Shown piece after piece: positions 11,840 to 22,635 of a DNA stretch of 64,000 nucleotides; the stretch's first letter is position 1; the number at the start of each line of letters is the position of its first letter. The stretch is from Dentipellis sp. KUC8613 (taxonomy: Eukaryota > Basidiomycota > Agaricomycetes > Russulales > Hericiaceae): NCBI GenBank assembly GCA_002286715.1, contig NSJX01000054.1, positions 1-64,000 of the forward strand, read 5' to 3'. The notes under the pieces are model-generated. The model saw only the letters and a list, made by a program, of their open reading frames with translations. It searched no databases and was not told the origin of the DNA. Both the position numbers and the translations under genes were made by a program.

Positions 11840-12520
11840 CGCCCGTGTGGAAAATGCTGCTGGTCCTGTCCTCCGACGGATGGCATGAGGCGCATAAATG
11901 CCTGGTATGCGTGTTCGTACGCGTCGGAGTCTGAGGCCGGGGTGCCTCTGATGTGCATGTCCGGCGTACGCCTGACGTCGGGCGTGGGCATGGGCCTAGC
12001 GTAGGAAGGTATGTCGAATGCGTTCTCGTCAGTGCAGAGGCTGAATCGCCTGCTTTTGTATATTAGGATTGGGAGATTGTAAAGAGACAAGGTGACGATC
12101 CGGCGAACATATGACCATCGACGATCCGGCAAAGCGTTCATGATGGGAGAAAAGCGCGATCGTCCTGTCTACGATGGCTTCCCGGGACGTTCGAACAAAA
12201 GGCCTCTGCGTTGAAAAGCGAACAAAACACCCCAAATCTATGCGTATCGAACGTACCGAGCCTCCTGCTGATTAGCGCTCATATTAGCGTGGAATCCACG
12301 AGGCGAAAGACGTACTTGCTCCCAGGCGCAAGGACCGTAAATGGCGTCCAATCTCGGACGACTCGTGCACAGCAAAGCGCGGCAGATGCGGGGGTGGATT
12401 GTCATGGGGGAGCCAGGTGCTGATCGCGAAGGCAACAGAAGGCTCAGGGACTCTCCAACACGACCTGGAGGCTGCCCCCGGCTCCTCGCTGGCGTCGCTC
12501 GGCACCGGATACACATGCGT
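11840..12520 (-). other. Exon-like segments of an unresolved protein
   Basis: Two minus-strand stretches look coding but could not be joined. One (about 11850-12030) reads ENAFDIPSYARPMPTPDVRR and on through a Tyr/Ala/Gln-rich segment; it echoes the EDAFDAPYAPPPLPRRE segment of the neighbouring C2H2 gene. The other (about 12290-12510) reads Pro/Ser-rich text such as SVAFAISTWLPHDNPPPHLP. They may be remnants of a further copy of the C2H2 gene. I cannot show an intact reading frame. Confidence 0.3.
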
Positions 12521-13119
12521 AAGTTTGCCTTCTTCCTAGACGAGCGTGTCTGGCCTGAAGCAGTGATATACGATATTGACCACCCGAAGGGCTACAATTG
12601 CAGTGCGGGCGCATGTCAAGGCTGTAAGACCTTGCGGTATGTAGCTGTCGCCCACCGTCTCCATCGTTTGGATGTTCACGGTTTATGCCAAGTCCCAGGA
12701 GTTGGTGGGAGGCAGCGCCAGTCCTTTCGGCGAGCATGAGGCAGCGTATGGAAATTTCGGGTACCCCAATGGGATTCATAGCCTCTGCCTCATGAGCTTC
12801 TGAACGTATTCGCGAGATTGGCGCAACTATCAGTAAGCTCTACTATTGAGTTCGAAGGCGACAATGACTTACCAACGAGGCGGTCGCAGATCTTCCTGAA
12901 CCATCTCTTGGCGGAGCTATCATGCGTACGCCAACGTATCATGTACTCGAGTACTCCTGAAGTATCTACTGCAGGTGAGCAAAGCGACAGCGGATGGCTC
13001 GGAAGAAGGGCCTCATACCGCGCAGTACCGGATTGCAAACACTCCCTCTGGCGACATATACATCCAATTTGGGCTTCTGCTCGAGTATGAGCCTGCGAGA
13101 TGGGTGTCAGCAGCCTCAG
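12521..13119. other. Degenerate stretch between C2H2 copies
   Basis: No intact gene. A minus-strand frame from about 13100 to 12790 contains text like WRTHDSSAKRWFRKICDRLVG but no assignable domain. It may be decayed 3' sequence of the second C2H2 copy. Confidence 0.3.
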
Positions 13120-13760
13120 ACTAGTTGAATTGTCCTGGGCATGTGCGTAGCCCCGTCGCACCCGTGCGCGTCGTATGGGCAGCCCCACTGTCCATCGTCA
13201 AGGCGCGCGGGCACCGACGCGGACGGGTCGGGCTCATCCCAAGCAACTCTTCCATAGCCAGTGGCGGTGCTGGCGCGGGTGCAGCAGTTCGTGTCTTCCA
13301 CGTTCTCTTCGTGCGCTTCGCCTTCTTGCTCCCGCGCGCTCCGGTCGTGGGCGGCGGTGCGTCTGACCCCTGCGACGGCAAGGGTAGAGACCTGTCGGTG
13401 AACAGGCCGGCGGTGTCTTCATGACCCCGGTCATTTGCTGGGGTTCTATTATTGTTGGTGGCAAGGGTTGACCTTGCCTTCTGCCCTGACCTCGCGGTCT
13501 GTGGGGCGAAAAGGCGGGCGCCCTCGCGTCTTCAACTCTTGATAGCTGCGGGATATACTGCGTTCTTTAGACTCTACTTACTCGCTCTTGTCTCTCAAAA
13601 CCAGGTGCCATGTGTTGACCGGGGCTGGAATGGGGAACCGCGCTCACGGGGGACCCGTCGGTGCTGCACGCTTGCACCGACTCGATCGACCGCGACGACC
13701 GTTGCCTATCCACCTTCGCACAGACTCGCACCACTGCAGCACGTGCACTCAACACATGTT
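13120..13760 (-). pseudogene. Decayed duplicate of the C2H2 zinc-finger gene
   Basis: About 13301-13660 aligns with 10331-10725 almost base for base over long runs. Both copies encode the same PSQGSDAP-PTTGARGSKKAK segment and the PHSSPGQ-MAPG segment. In this copy several short indels fall in the old exon/intron border, and the sequence then diverges before the finger. The finger start WGCPYDAHGCDGATH is in a different frame from the conserved upstream part, and a stop follows shortly after without the His pair. This is a truncated, frameshifted relic unless rescued by unusual splicing. Confidence 0.6.
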
Positions 13761-14253
13761 CTCCAGACTCTAAAGCGACATGTAAAGAGCTTGCGCAAGA
13801 TAAAAGAGGAGATCAATCGGCGGGTGACCGAATTTCAGGAGGACGATGGAGAGTTGCGCATCGCGCCGCCCACATTTTTTGCATTGCCAGGCGAATCCTT
13901 CATGTACTCGTACATGTGCACTCGAGTAGTAACGCGGGCGTTTTGCGTCTTGGGCATGTGCGCAGCTCAGGTCATATCCACAACCTCATGCGACATATCA
14001 AACATGGCGATACATGATACATATTCATAAATCCATTGTTGGGCATGGTATAGCCGTAAGTACATTATGGTATAGTTACAAGAAGCCCCACATCATGTCA
14101 TGTCCTATTGCAACTGATAAGCACGCATGGAACTAACAAAAATGCTCTAGCAGCGGCATCCATGGTGGTATACGTCTAGATCGCCTATCGTCCATCGTCC
14201 ATCTCGGGTGCACTGCGAATAACTCGCACCGAGGCAAGTCCGCGCGCTCACGA
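13761..14253. other. Intergenic with duplicated block
   Basis: No gene seen. The part at about 14030-14160 resembles 9095-9215 on the same strand. It is also the 3' flank of the minus-strand gene ending at 14254. Confidence 0.35.
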
Positions 14254-14910
14254 TCACTTGGCCTTCGCCAGAATCTCGGCATACGACGGCGCGCGCTTGT
14301 CCTCCTCGCCCTCGCTCGAGACGTACTCCCACGGCTCGTCCAGCTCGCCCTCGTCCGCCGCGCCCTCGTCCAGCACGATGACCGAGCGCACATGGGGTAT
14401 CACCTCAAAATCATGCTCTGCACAAGCATCAGCATCAGCGTCTGCCACTTTAAACTGAACAAGGAGACAAAACGCACCGACGCCCTTCTTCGCACCGCGC
14501 GCGCGCCCCGGCCGCACAAGGTCCGCCAGGCGCACCTGCACGCGCTGCTCGCGCTCGCGCGCCCACGTCCCCGCGAGCCTGCGCACGGGCTCGCTCGGGC
14601 GCGGCCACTCGTCCGCGGCCTTCGCCTCCGTCCACGCGTCCCAGACGCCGACCTTCAGCTTCGCGGGGGCAGCCGTGGACGTGGGCATGCGGCCCTTCTT
14701 GCCCTTGGCGCGGTCGCTCGCTTTGAGCGCGCGCTGTGTGGCGCGGTCGTGCGCGCGGCGGTCTTTGAGCGCGGAGAGCGAGAGGACGGGGTCGGGCTGT
14801 GTGGGTGGGGTAGGGGTCGTGGTGGTGGTTGTGGCGGCGGGGACAGGGGTGGTATTGTCTACGGTGTGGTCGGGAGTGGTACGAATGGTCGTAGTGGACT
14901 CGGAGGACAT
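14254..14910 (-). CDS. Hypothetical protein, basic centre with acidic C-terminus
   Basis: About 195 residues in two exons. Start ATG is at 14908-14910 and the stop TGA at 14254-14256. The intron runs from a GTGCGT donor near 14484 to a CAG near 14417, joining KKGVE to HDFEVIPHVR. The N-terminus is Thr/Pro-rich and probably disordered. The centre is charged (SALKDRRAHDRATQRALKASDRAKGKKGR), then KLKVGVWDAWTEAKAADEWP and VRLADLVRPGRARG. The C-terminal part is acidic and ends SYAEILAKAK. No signal peptide or membrane segment. I do not recognise the family; codon use looks like its neighbours, so I think it is real. Confidence 0.65.
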   Translation of the reverse strand: MSSESTTTIRTTPDHTVDNTTPVPAATTTTTTPTPPTQPDPVLSLSALKDRRAHDRATQRALKASDRAKGKKGRMPTSTAAPAKLKVGVWDAWTEAKAADEWPRPSEPVRRLAGTWAREREQRVQVRLADLVRPGRARGAKKGVGAFCLLVQFKVADADADACAEHDFEVIPHVRSVIVLDEGAADEGELDEPWEYVSSEGEEDKRAPSYAEILAKAK

Positions 14911-16003
14911 GGTTCGGGGTATGGAGTGGGGAGCGACGAGACTCAGAGGTGGTCCCGAATAAATAGGCCCGGTGACGCGAGACTGAGTCACGGTTAGGTC
15001 AGTCTGAGCAGCCGGTCACGGTTCTGGGATGTGCGTGGGTGAGTGGGTGAAGGGTGGTGGTGGGAGTAGTAAAGGAGGCTACCCCGGGGTGTATCAGTGC
15101 TGGGGCCGGCTATTTGAGCAGTTCCATCACTGTCCCAGGCCTAGGAGCGAGCGGTTCTGTCCGGGAGGCTCCCCGATAAGTGATGCGCGGGCCATGCGCA
15201 TGTGGGGGATACCCCGGGCCCGCGATAAGAGCTGCCAACATAACAAGGCTGCACCGCCCAGTTGTCTCTAGTTCTGGCGCAGGTGTTTCATTACTGCTAA
15301 TTGTCTCCCCTTCCGGATCCATTTCTAGTTCTGGCGCCGTCCGGGGCGCAAATGGCCTTATTCGTGGGGAACGTGCCCAGCATTCGGTCCGTGCTGCACG
15401 TTTGTGTTGTTCTGTCGACCGATTGCGTGGGTGTGTCGTGCTGGGCCGGCGAGGCACGTTTGAGGATGCGATACACGAGGCGCTTCGGGGAGCGTTGGTG
15501 GTAGAAGCGGCAAGCGCGCGTAGGCTGTGGAGGGATAGTGATCTCTCTGATTGGTCAGGTTTATGTTGAAGACATAGCTTCAGCGACATCGTAACAATAC
15601 GACATCAGGATAGTGTACATCCAAGCTGCTCGATGACTGGTAGGAAGGATCCTTACCTGTAATAACGGCGGAAGCAACACACGTTATCATGGCAAGTACA
15701 GCAAACACTGGACTATTGGGCGCAGTACTTGACATTCGTGATCCTCAGACCTTGGCCTTATCTATGAGGAAGCTAGTCACAGGACTCCTCGTATTAGTCC
15801 CGAAAGAGACCATGATGTCCTCCCTTATTCCCTTTGCAGCCGCCCATATATCTTCGACACATCAATACAGTATCGAAGAAGTCATCCGGCGCCCCTTTCC
15901 AATGCAGTCACGGCGTCTGAGGTTATAATGTAAAGAAGTGGAACCATAGTTGCAGACGCTTTCTTACCGCACCACCAGGCGATAGTCGAGCCCAACTACA
16001 GCC
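14911..16003. other. Intergenic, upstream of second xanthine dioxygenase copy
   Basis: About 1.1 kb without a recognisable gene. Long open frames around 15110-15590 occur on both strands with no domain and look like GC-rich shadow frames. A GATAG motif lies about 20 bp before the ATG at 16004. Confidence 0.4.
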
Positions 16004-17536
16004 ATGGCGATTGAGCTCGCACCCCTGCCTCTCCCTCCGTCTGCAGATGCCTCAAGATTCGTCAATTTCGGACGAGAGGTGAAAGGCGCCGATCTCGGTC
16101 ACCTCGATGACAGCGTCTTCAAGCAGATCGAGGAGCTACTCTACAAGGTACGTACCAGCGAAGCCTTCGAAACCAACCAACCTCATCGCGACATGCGAGC
16201 GCAGCACGATGTCTTACTCTTCCGCAACTGCGACCTCTCGCCCGAGCAGCAATACGCCATCACCAAGGTGCGCCCACCCACACCCGCATCCACACCAACC
16301 CAACCCCACCCCAGCCTCCGATCATACTAACGCCCCGCGCAGGCCTTCGACCCGACGTGCGAGAACTACGGGCACGGGAACAACAAGACCGAGGCGACGA
16401 AGCAGTCGATCCTGCACGAGCACATCCGCGGCATCCCGCGCGTGCCGCAGGTACAGGAATCATCGGGCACGGCACCGTGCACGCACACGAGGGCGTCGCG
16501 CGTGCGGACCTGCAGCACCCGTCGCACACGACGTTCCACGCGACGCGCGTGGGCCCCGCCGACCCCGACTCGAACTCAGACCCAGGCGAAGAGGGGCCCG
16601 GCGCGACGCGGTTCTACCGCTGGCACATGGACGCGGCGCTGTACGACCTGGCCCCGCCGCGCGTGACGACGCTGCACGCGCTGCGCGTGCCGCAGGGCGC
16701 GCCGCAGGTGTGCCGGTACGACGACGGCTCGGGCGACGTGCTGCGCGTGCCGCTCGGCACGACCGCGTTCGTGTCGGGCAGGACGGCGTTTGAGATTATG
16801 CCGGAGAGGATGAAGAGCGTTGCGGTAAGGGCGAGGGTAAGGTATGCGCCGCATCCGTTTGTGTGGATGGCGCCTGCGCGTGCGATGTCGACGGGCTTGG
16901 GGCTGGAGACGGAGGGCCGGGAGAAGCCGCTGGGGGAGCTGCCGCCGTGGAGGGAGGAGGACGTGAAGACGTATCCTGTGGTGAGATTTGGTTTCGGATT
17001 AACTAGAGCAGATTCTGAAGAGGGCGTATTGTGGTTCTTGTGGTGCAGCTGTGGAAGAATCCGGTGACCGGTGGGCTGCACTTACAGGTAGCAGGGTGTG
17101 CGGTTGCGGAGATGATCATTGCGCCGCTGCCGGATGGCGCGGAGCGCGAGGGCGCGTTGTACCCAGACGGAGCGCACCTGAAGGATTTGAAATCTGTGCG
17201 CGAACTGCTATATCAGATGCAGAGGCCATCAATTGCGCCGGAGGTGAGCTTGTTCCATCCATAGTGCTTCCTGCCATGTTGACTCAGCTGCAATTCCAGC
17301 TCGTGTACCCACACGACTGGTGCGTTCCCATCCTCTATCGCTGATGAAGTCCTTAACCATTACCATTGATCTGTAGGCATGAGAAAGACTTGGTCTTGTT
17401 CCATAACCGCGGAGTGATGCATTCTGTCGTGGGCGAGTTCAAGCCGGGGCAAGTGCGCGTGTTCCACCAGTGCAATTTGGCTGCGTCCGATGAGCCGACT
17501 GGACCGAGCGCGGAGGACTTACAGAAGTGGGCGTGA
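16004..17536 (+). CDS. Second xanthine dioxygenase paralogue, frameshifted in exon 3
   Basis: Closely similar to the gene at 4011-5516. Exons: 16004-16147, 16205-16267, 16343-16980, 17049-17243, 17300-17319, 17377-17536. The splice positions of the first three introns and of the last are conserved; the intron at 17244-17299 is extra. The metal and substrate residues are kept (YRWHMDAAL; RGVMHSVVG; FHQCNLAA). Exon 3 cannot be read in one frame: AFDPTCENYGHGNN...RVPQVQ is in one frame and GIIGHGTVHAHEG onward in another. The break is near 16453-16460, where this copy has 17 nt for the 15 nt in the intact gene. No GT-AG pair restores the frame. Either a recent pseudogene or a sequence error. An insertion of about nine residues, rich in Asp, Ser and Glu, precedes GATRFYRW. 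Confidence 0.7.
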
Positions 17537-18091
17537 TAGCCTGTCAAAGCCTTGGGGCATGGTCTATGAAGAGGTCATATAGCGCGATGATTATATGTAG
17601 AATACGAGCTTACCGGTGACAATCCTGAGGTTATGGATGTAGTCGAATCTGTGGGCATGAATATAATTTCTGCCGCCCTCCTCCATTGTCTTCTTTTTTG
17701 CCTAGGGGTTCAGCTTCACTGTATACACGAGGTTGATAATCACCGTTTCTTCTTGGGACACTTGGTCGTAATTCTCGAGATAATCGACTCCAATCAATTC
17801 CGAGCGTGAGAATCGTTCCCGGCCATAGCCGACCTTCAATCTAATCTTATCGGATCTCCACATATCTTATCAATTTTCGAGATTCATAGGCGTGCAGACT
17901 TCACAGGACCAGAGTCTTGGGATACACACACAAGAAGCTACGAGATAGCTTGAAATTGAGGTTCCGAGAGACACGTCGAAGTGTCTGAAGATACTTCACA
18001 TTGTCTAGATAATAGTACAATAACTCAGAACTGCGATGCCTTCTTCCTTCGGACACTAACGCTACATCATGTCGGCTGGCTCTCGAGGGAA
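17537..18091. other. Convergent 3' flanks of xanthine dioxygenase copy 2 and thioredoxin
   Basis: 555 bp, AT-richer than the genes. It presumably holds two 3' UTRs. No gene, repeat or hairpin was recognised. Confidence 0.4.
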
Positions 18092-18602
18092 TCACGCGTA
18101 GGCCGCGATGAGTCTCTGTGACATACAGAGCAGGTTAGTACAGAAGCCAAATGTGTGGAGGGCGATCGCGTACCTCGAGGTTCGGGGGGTTGGCACCGAC
18201 GACCTCATCGAGCTTCTGGCCGTTCTTGAACGCAATGAAGGTGGGCATCTAGCACGGATCAACGTCATTGAGTCTCCAATAAGTCATGAAGTTGAGGATA
18301 ACACTTACAGCACGGACGCCGACCTCCTGCGCGATGTCGGCCTGCTCGTCGACGTCGACCTTGTAGAACTCGGCGTTGGGGTACTTCGAGGAGAGCTGCT
18401 CGAAGATCGGCGAGATCACGCGGCAGGGCCCGCACCAGGTCGCCCAGAAGTCGAAAATGACGGTCTTATCGCCGTTGATCTGCGCACACAGAAGGGCAGT
18501 TCAGTCGGTCAGCATGTTGATACGCGGAGAAGGAGAGCGTGAACGACGGGTACGTACGAGCTTGTGGAACTCAGCGACAGAGTTGACGGGGATGACGGGC
18601 AT
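18092..18602 (-). CDS. Thioredoxin
   Basis: Small dithiol-disulfide oxidoreductase of about 105 residues. Four exons: the first (from 18602) encodes MPVIPVNSVAEFHKL; the second carries FDFWATWCGPCRVISPIFEQL with the WCGPC active site and the KVDVDEQADIA strand; the third starts MPTFIAFKNGQ with the cis-Pro; the last (18092-18115) encodes RLIAAYA. GT-AG introns separate them. There is no targeting peptide, so a cytosolic/nuclear form is likely. It lies convergently with the damaged xanthine dioxygenase copy. Identification is firm. Confidence 0.95.
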
Positions 18603-19569
18603 GGTAGTGATGTGCGGCGCGTGCGGAGGTGGTTGGAGGTTGAGGAGGTTGTGGGCGGCGGCGGTAGTGAGCAGAGACTTTTATGCCGCTCACGCAGGAT
18701 GATGCGATTTCTTTGGTCAGCGCGGACCTCGTATGCACGTGACGTCATGGTCAGCCTCGGTCTTTTGCAGAGTCAGCTCCTTGCTCCTGCCCACTCGCTG
18801 CAGGCACGGGTCGCACCCTTCGGTGTGCTTGTCTTCCACGATGCGCCTCGGGAACATTACTCAGGATCCACTGCGTGTGGTCAGCGTGTTGATGCGGGGG
18901 CCGCGGAAGGTAGATGGGAGCACGCAGTTGGTAAGGACTGACCGCCGCCCTTCATCACATACACAGGATCGTGGTGCTTGTGGACTTCTCCAGAACATCT
19001 GTCATCGGAAGTGTATCGCAATGGTAAGTCTCTTGACAGAATCAGAAGACGTCCTGAGATGGCGCACGTCTTCGGAAGCAAAGCAAGGCTGCAGTTCCGC
19101 CAGCTACGGTTCTTGTCGCGCTAGAATATGCGAGCCGATCACCAGGCCTGTTGCTGCGCAAGCTTGTGGTGTATTCAGGTATGCGCAGTATTCCTCTCGA
19201 ATCCCGAATGCTCTTCCAGGTGTGTTCCTATCGTAGACTGACGTGCTGCCACATTTTTACAAGCTAAGGGCGGAAAGGACATTCCGTTATATATGTTTTC
19301 ATCGATGCATACCAGGTCATACGCCTCTTCTTGACAGGATGAGTTAGATGATGACTGCGATGGTATGGGCCCCGATTTACGAAGGCCTCGCCCTGGTCAC
19401 CAGGGGTTCATGCTGCGCTATCTGGTTCCTAACATACCTGCTGCTGCGATATATATAGGGACGGTATTTCGTTTGAACCCATCGTCTCAAAAGCGGTTCA
19501 TCGCAGAGATAAAATGCAAAGCGTTGCCATTTCAAGATCACTGTCTTCTTTTTCCGTCGTGAGAATTAG
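18603..19569. other. Intergenic upstream of thioredoxin, downstream of MYND gene A
   Basis: Nearly 1 kb with no supported gene. A TATATATA-like run near 19449 on the plus strand has no gene after it. The sequence otherwise looks like promoter and 3' UTR. Confidence 0.4.
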
Positions 19570-22029
19570 CTATCGTCTGCAAAATTCCAAGAAACGCTCT
19601 GATCCATGCCAGCAGCCCATCTGCACCTGCGCGAAAAGGAAAAGAGACGAAAATGAGCTTTCTATTTTAAACCCACGACGCAACGCCGTGGGCGATCCGG
19701 ATCCAGAGCTTTAAGCTTTACCTGGAAATACCAGCTCTCGTCTGTTGGGAAGAACGGAAGCGCATTCCGCGGAGCACCGAGCGGGGCAGCGAGTCGCTAT
19801 GCATCAGCCAAGGCCGTCAGGATCAAGTCAAAGAGTGCATATTGAGAGGGCGTGAGATCAACGCACGTGTGGGACGACGGTGTGCGTCTCCTTGCGCTGC
19901 AGGATGGCCTTGCGGAGGATCTCAGAGATGTCCTGTGTGGTAAGAAATTCCTCGAATGCCCCGGAGTTGTCGTATAGCATGGCTAGGTAGTCCGGTGCCA
20001 CCGCCATGATTTTTTGGAATTCTGTATTCGTGCGGGCAAGAACGTCAGTGCGTCCGAACGACAGTATTGATGTGTGAACACGGAACCTAGCATCTTATTG
20101 GGCGCGGGAATTTTCGATAGATCGGGATACTGACGAACACCATTTCAGTACGCATTGTCTGTATAAGGCAGTCGGACGTACCATTTTCCCTTGACGCAGC
20201 ATTTCCTCTAGCAATGCGGACGTAGTCGCCCCGCCCGCAGCGTTCACATATCCTCCCGGCTGCTCCTCGACCCAGTTCATGAAATACCCCACAATCGTCG
20301 CATAGTTCGTCCCCTTCAACAGCGGTCCCCAGGCCTGCAGCACGGGCGAGGAACCGGCCCAAACATCGTCGAGGAGGTTAGACACATCTATACGGTCGAA
20401 GGCGGCGTCTGCCGGTACGACGGGCGCCAAGGCGCCAGAACGGAGCCTTGTGGGAAGGGCCGTCGCGTCATCGTTGAGCAGCTGGAAGGATATGCGGAAC
20501 TGCTTCAGGCGGCGCGAGAACAGCGTCAGCTGCTCTGTGAGGAAGAAATAGAGACAGCCGAATATGTCTTCGCTCTGCGCGCCGTGGGCGCTTCCGATCT
20601 TCACCACTTCCTCCAGGCTAAACGAAGTGATGGTTAGGATTCATTGGCACTGAGAGTAATTTGAGTACGAGAACGCACTTCCATGAGTCGAGAGGGCTCG
20701 CTGCCTCGTTCTGGAGCCATTTTCCGTCATGAGAGAAGAGAAACGGGTTGGGGAAGTTGAACTCGTCGCTGCGGGCGCCGAAAGGAAGCACGACGCCAGA
20801 GCGCCGGGACCTGTGAAACGCGAGTCGGTTCGAAGGCTTCATCTTGCATAGTTTCCGATGGTGGAGGTCTTCTCTAGATGGCTCAAACCTGCCAGGGTGC
20901 GATCACAGGCTAAGTGCGACGCTTGCAAAGATCAAGTAAAGTTTCGCTGTTACCTGATGCGCTCGATCTCTGCGTTGATTTCCTGCATATCATGTTGCTT
21001 TTTGACAAGCGCGTGTAGGAGATTCATCGTCTTCGGCGGAATGATCGCCGACAGCGTTGACGTCGGGCCCAACGCTTCCGAGAAAGTTCCATTCACTTGA
21101 TAGCGCTTGATCGCTGGCAACACAGTATTTATAACCGTCACTGGGTGCTGTTTGGGAACATAGACAGAGTACCACAGGTGCAGAGCGACATCGACTGCCC
21201 TCTTCTCGTCGGGCACCTGTCCGAGGACGAGGAGAATGGCGAGATTGCGCACTGCGATGTAGGGGTCGAGGTCGTTCAGCAGGATGGTGAGGTGGCCGCT
21301 GTAGTCGGTGGGCAGCTCGTTGACGGTTTTCACGACGTTCCGAATATCCCCGGAGGCTGACGATGTGACTCAGAAAGTGCTATGCGATAGTTTCGATGAT
21401 AGATAGATCATCCGCACCTGCGAATGCGAGAGACAAGTCTATCGTCGAGTCGTCTTCGTTGTTGGGCAGGTTCACGATATTCATAGCAGGCACATTTCCC
21501 CATCTAAGAAAACCATCGAACAAGTCAGTGATGTATCTTCAGAACGCTCGGAGCACGACTGACAAGAACTGCCCGTCAGAAAACTCAGAGTCGCTGAGCC
21601 TTTGCCACCGATCGCCGATGCGTTCATCATATTTGCCTGCGAAGGAGAAATCCCGGTTCTCTGCGACCCAACTGGGCGCCCAGGAGTCGGATCGAACGGG
21701 GTCCTTGCAGTCTGCAGCCGCCTGTCCGTCAAAGCGTACGCGATGACGACGAAGTGCACACGCACCTTGCTTGTGGGCGTCCCAATGCCTCAATTGACAC
21801 TCCTACACGCAGATCGAAATGCAAGGTGAGCCTGGATAGCGATCAGGTGAGAAAGGTATGGATGCCTACGTGCCTTCGAACAATATGAAACCAGTTTGCA
21901 GCCCGTGCACGCGCGGATGCCGTCCTCCGTACATTGCTGTGAATTCGCGCACGGCAGTCTGTCGAGTGGCTGGGGACCGGACGATACTATCTGCAGAAAC
22001 AGCGCGTCGAGCTCATCCACGGTGAGCAT
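19570..22029 (-). CDS. MYND zinc-finger protein with DUF4470 domain (copy A)
   Basis: First of three tandem paralogues; roughly 550-600 residues in about eleven exons. Exon 1 (21874-22029) has DRLPCANSQQCTEDGIRACTGCKLVSYCSK, the first half of a MYND finger; the next exon gives ECQLRHWDAHKQ, the second half. Then come DCKDPVRSDSW, and a DUF4470-like region: WGNVPAMNIVNLPNNEDD, ASGDIRNVVKTVNELP, LTILLNDLDPYIAVRNLAILLVLG. Later exons hold AFHRSRRSGVVLPFGAR, IFGCLYFFLTEQL, FDRIDVSNLLDD...WGPLL, and DNSGAFEEFLTTQDISEILRK. The end is FPTDESWYFQ, then VQMGCWHGSERFLEFCRR and TAG at 19570-19572. The first intron (21803-21873) starts with GC (AAG|GCACGT) where copies B and C have GT. MYND fingers bind proteins and DUF4470 is of unknown role; a biochemical function cannot be given. 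Confidence 0.8.
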
Positions 22030-22635
22030 GGTGCCCCGAGGTAGTTCGTCTGCGAGTGCGCGTCGCGAGCCAGCCTTATACCGGTCGTCTTACATCGACG
22101 ACGTTTATTGACGTGCGAGAGAGAGAAACGATACGCCACTCGCAGGGAAACGGCCTTGCCTTACGGACTGCACGAACGACATGCACGCGGGACTTCTTCT
22201 CTTCTCCACCGTCCAGTGTTCTGACGGTCTAGATACAAGCACAGCATGTGGTAAAAGATCCTCTTTTACGCTCATCCAGAGTGAGCAGCTCCCGTTCTAG
22301 CGTGAAGGGCCTTCAAAACCGGCTTCTGTAGCGGCGAATCCGCGAATCACCGCCCGCCGCATAATCGACGGACGTGTAGCTAGCCAGAGGAGTCAGCGAT
22401 TCGAACATACCTGATGTGTAGAGTCCGAGAGGATGTCAAGCCAAATGATTCGCATGATCGTGGTGTAGCACTTGCAGATGCAGTAGACGAGTAGAACGCA
22501 TCAGCAAGTTGCCAGACCACCTTTGTCGCATCAACGCTCGAGAGAGCACGCGTTGAACCTCCTTGTTCGGCCCGACCCGGGAATATTCCCACACTGCTCC
22601 AGCTGTACGTCTGACTCGTTCCCTCGGACGCGTCT
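22030..22635. other. Intergenic between MYND copies A and B
   Basis: About 600 bp containing the promoter of copy A and the 3' end of copy B. No further gene was recognised. Confidence 0.4.

Noticed and set aside
15110..15589. Overlapping open frames on both strands
   Set aside because: No motif, no splice support, and mirrored frames are typical of GC-rich sequence.
19445..19460. TATATATA-like run on the plus strand
   Set aside because: No plus-strand gene follows; the next coding sequence is on the minus strand and ends at 19570.
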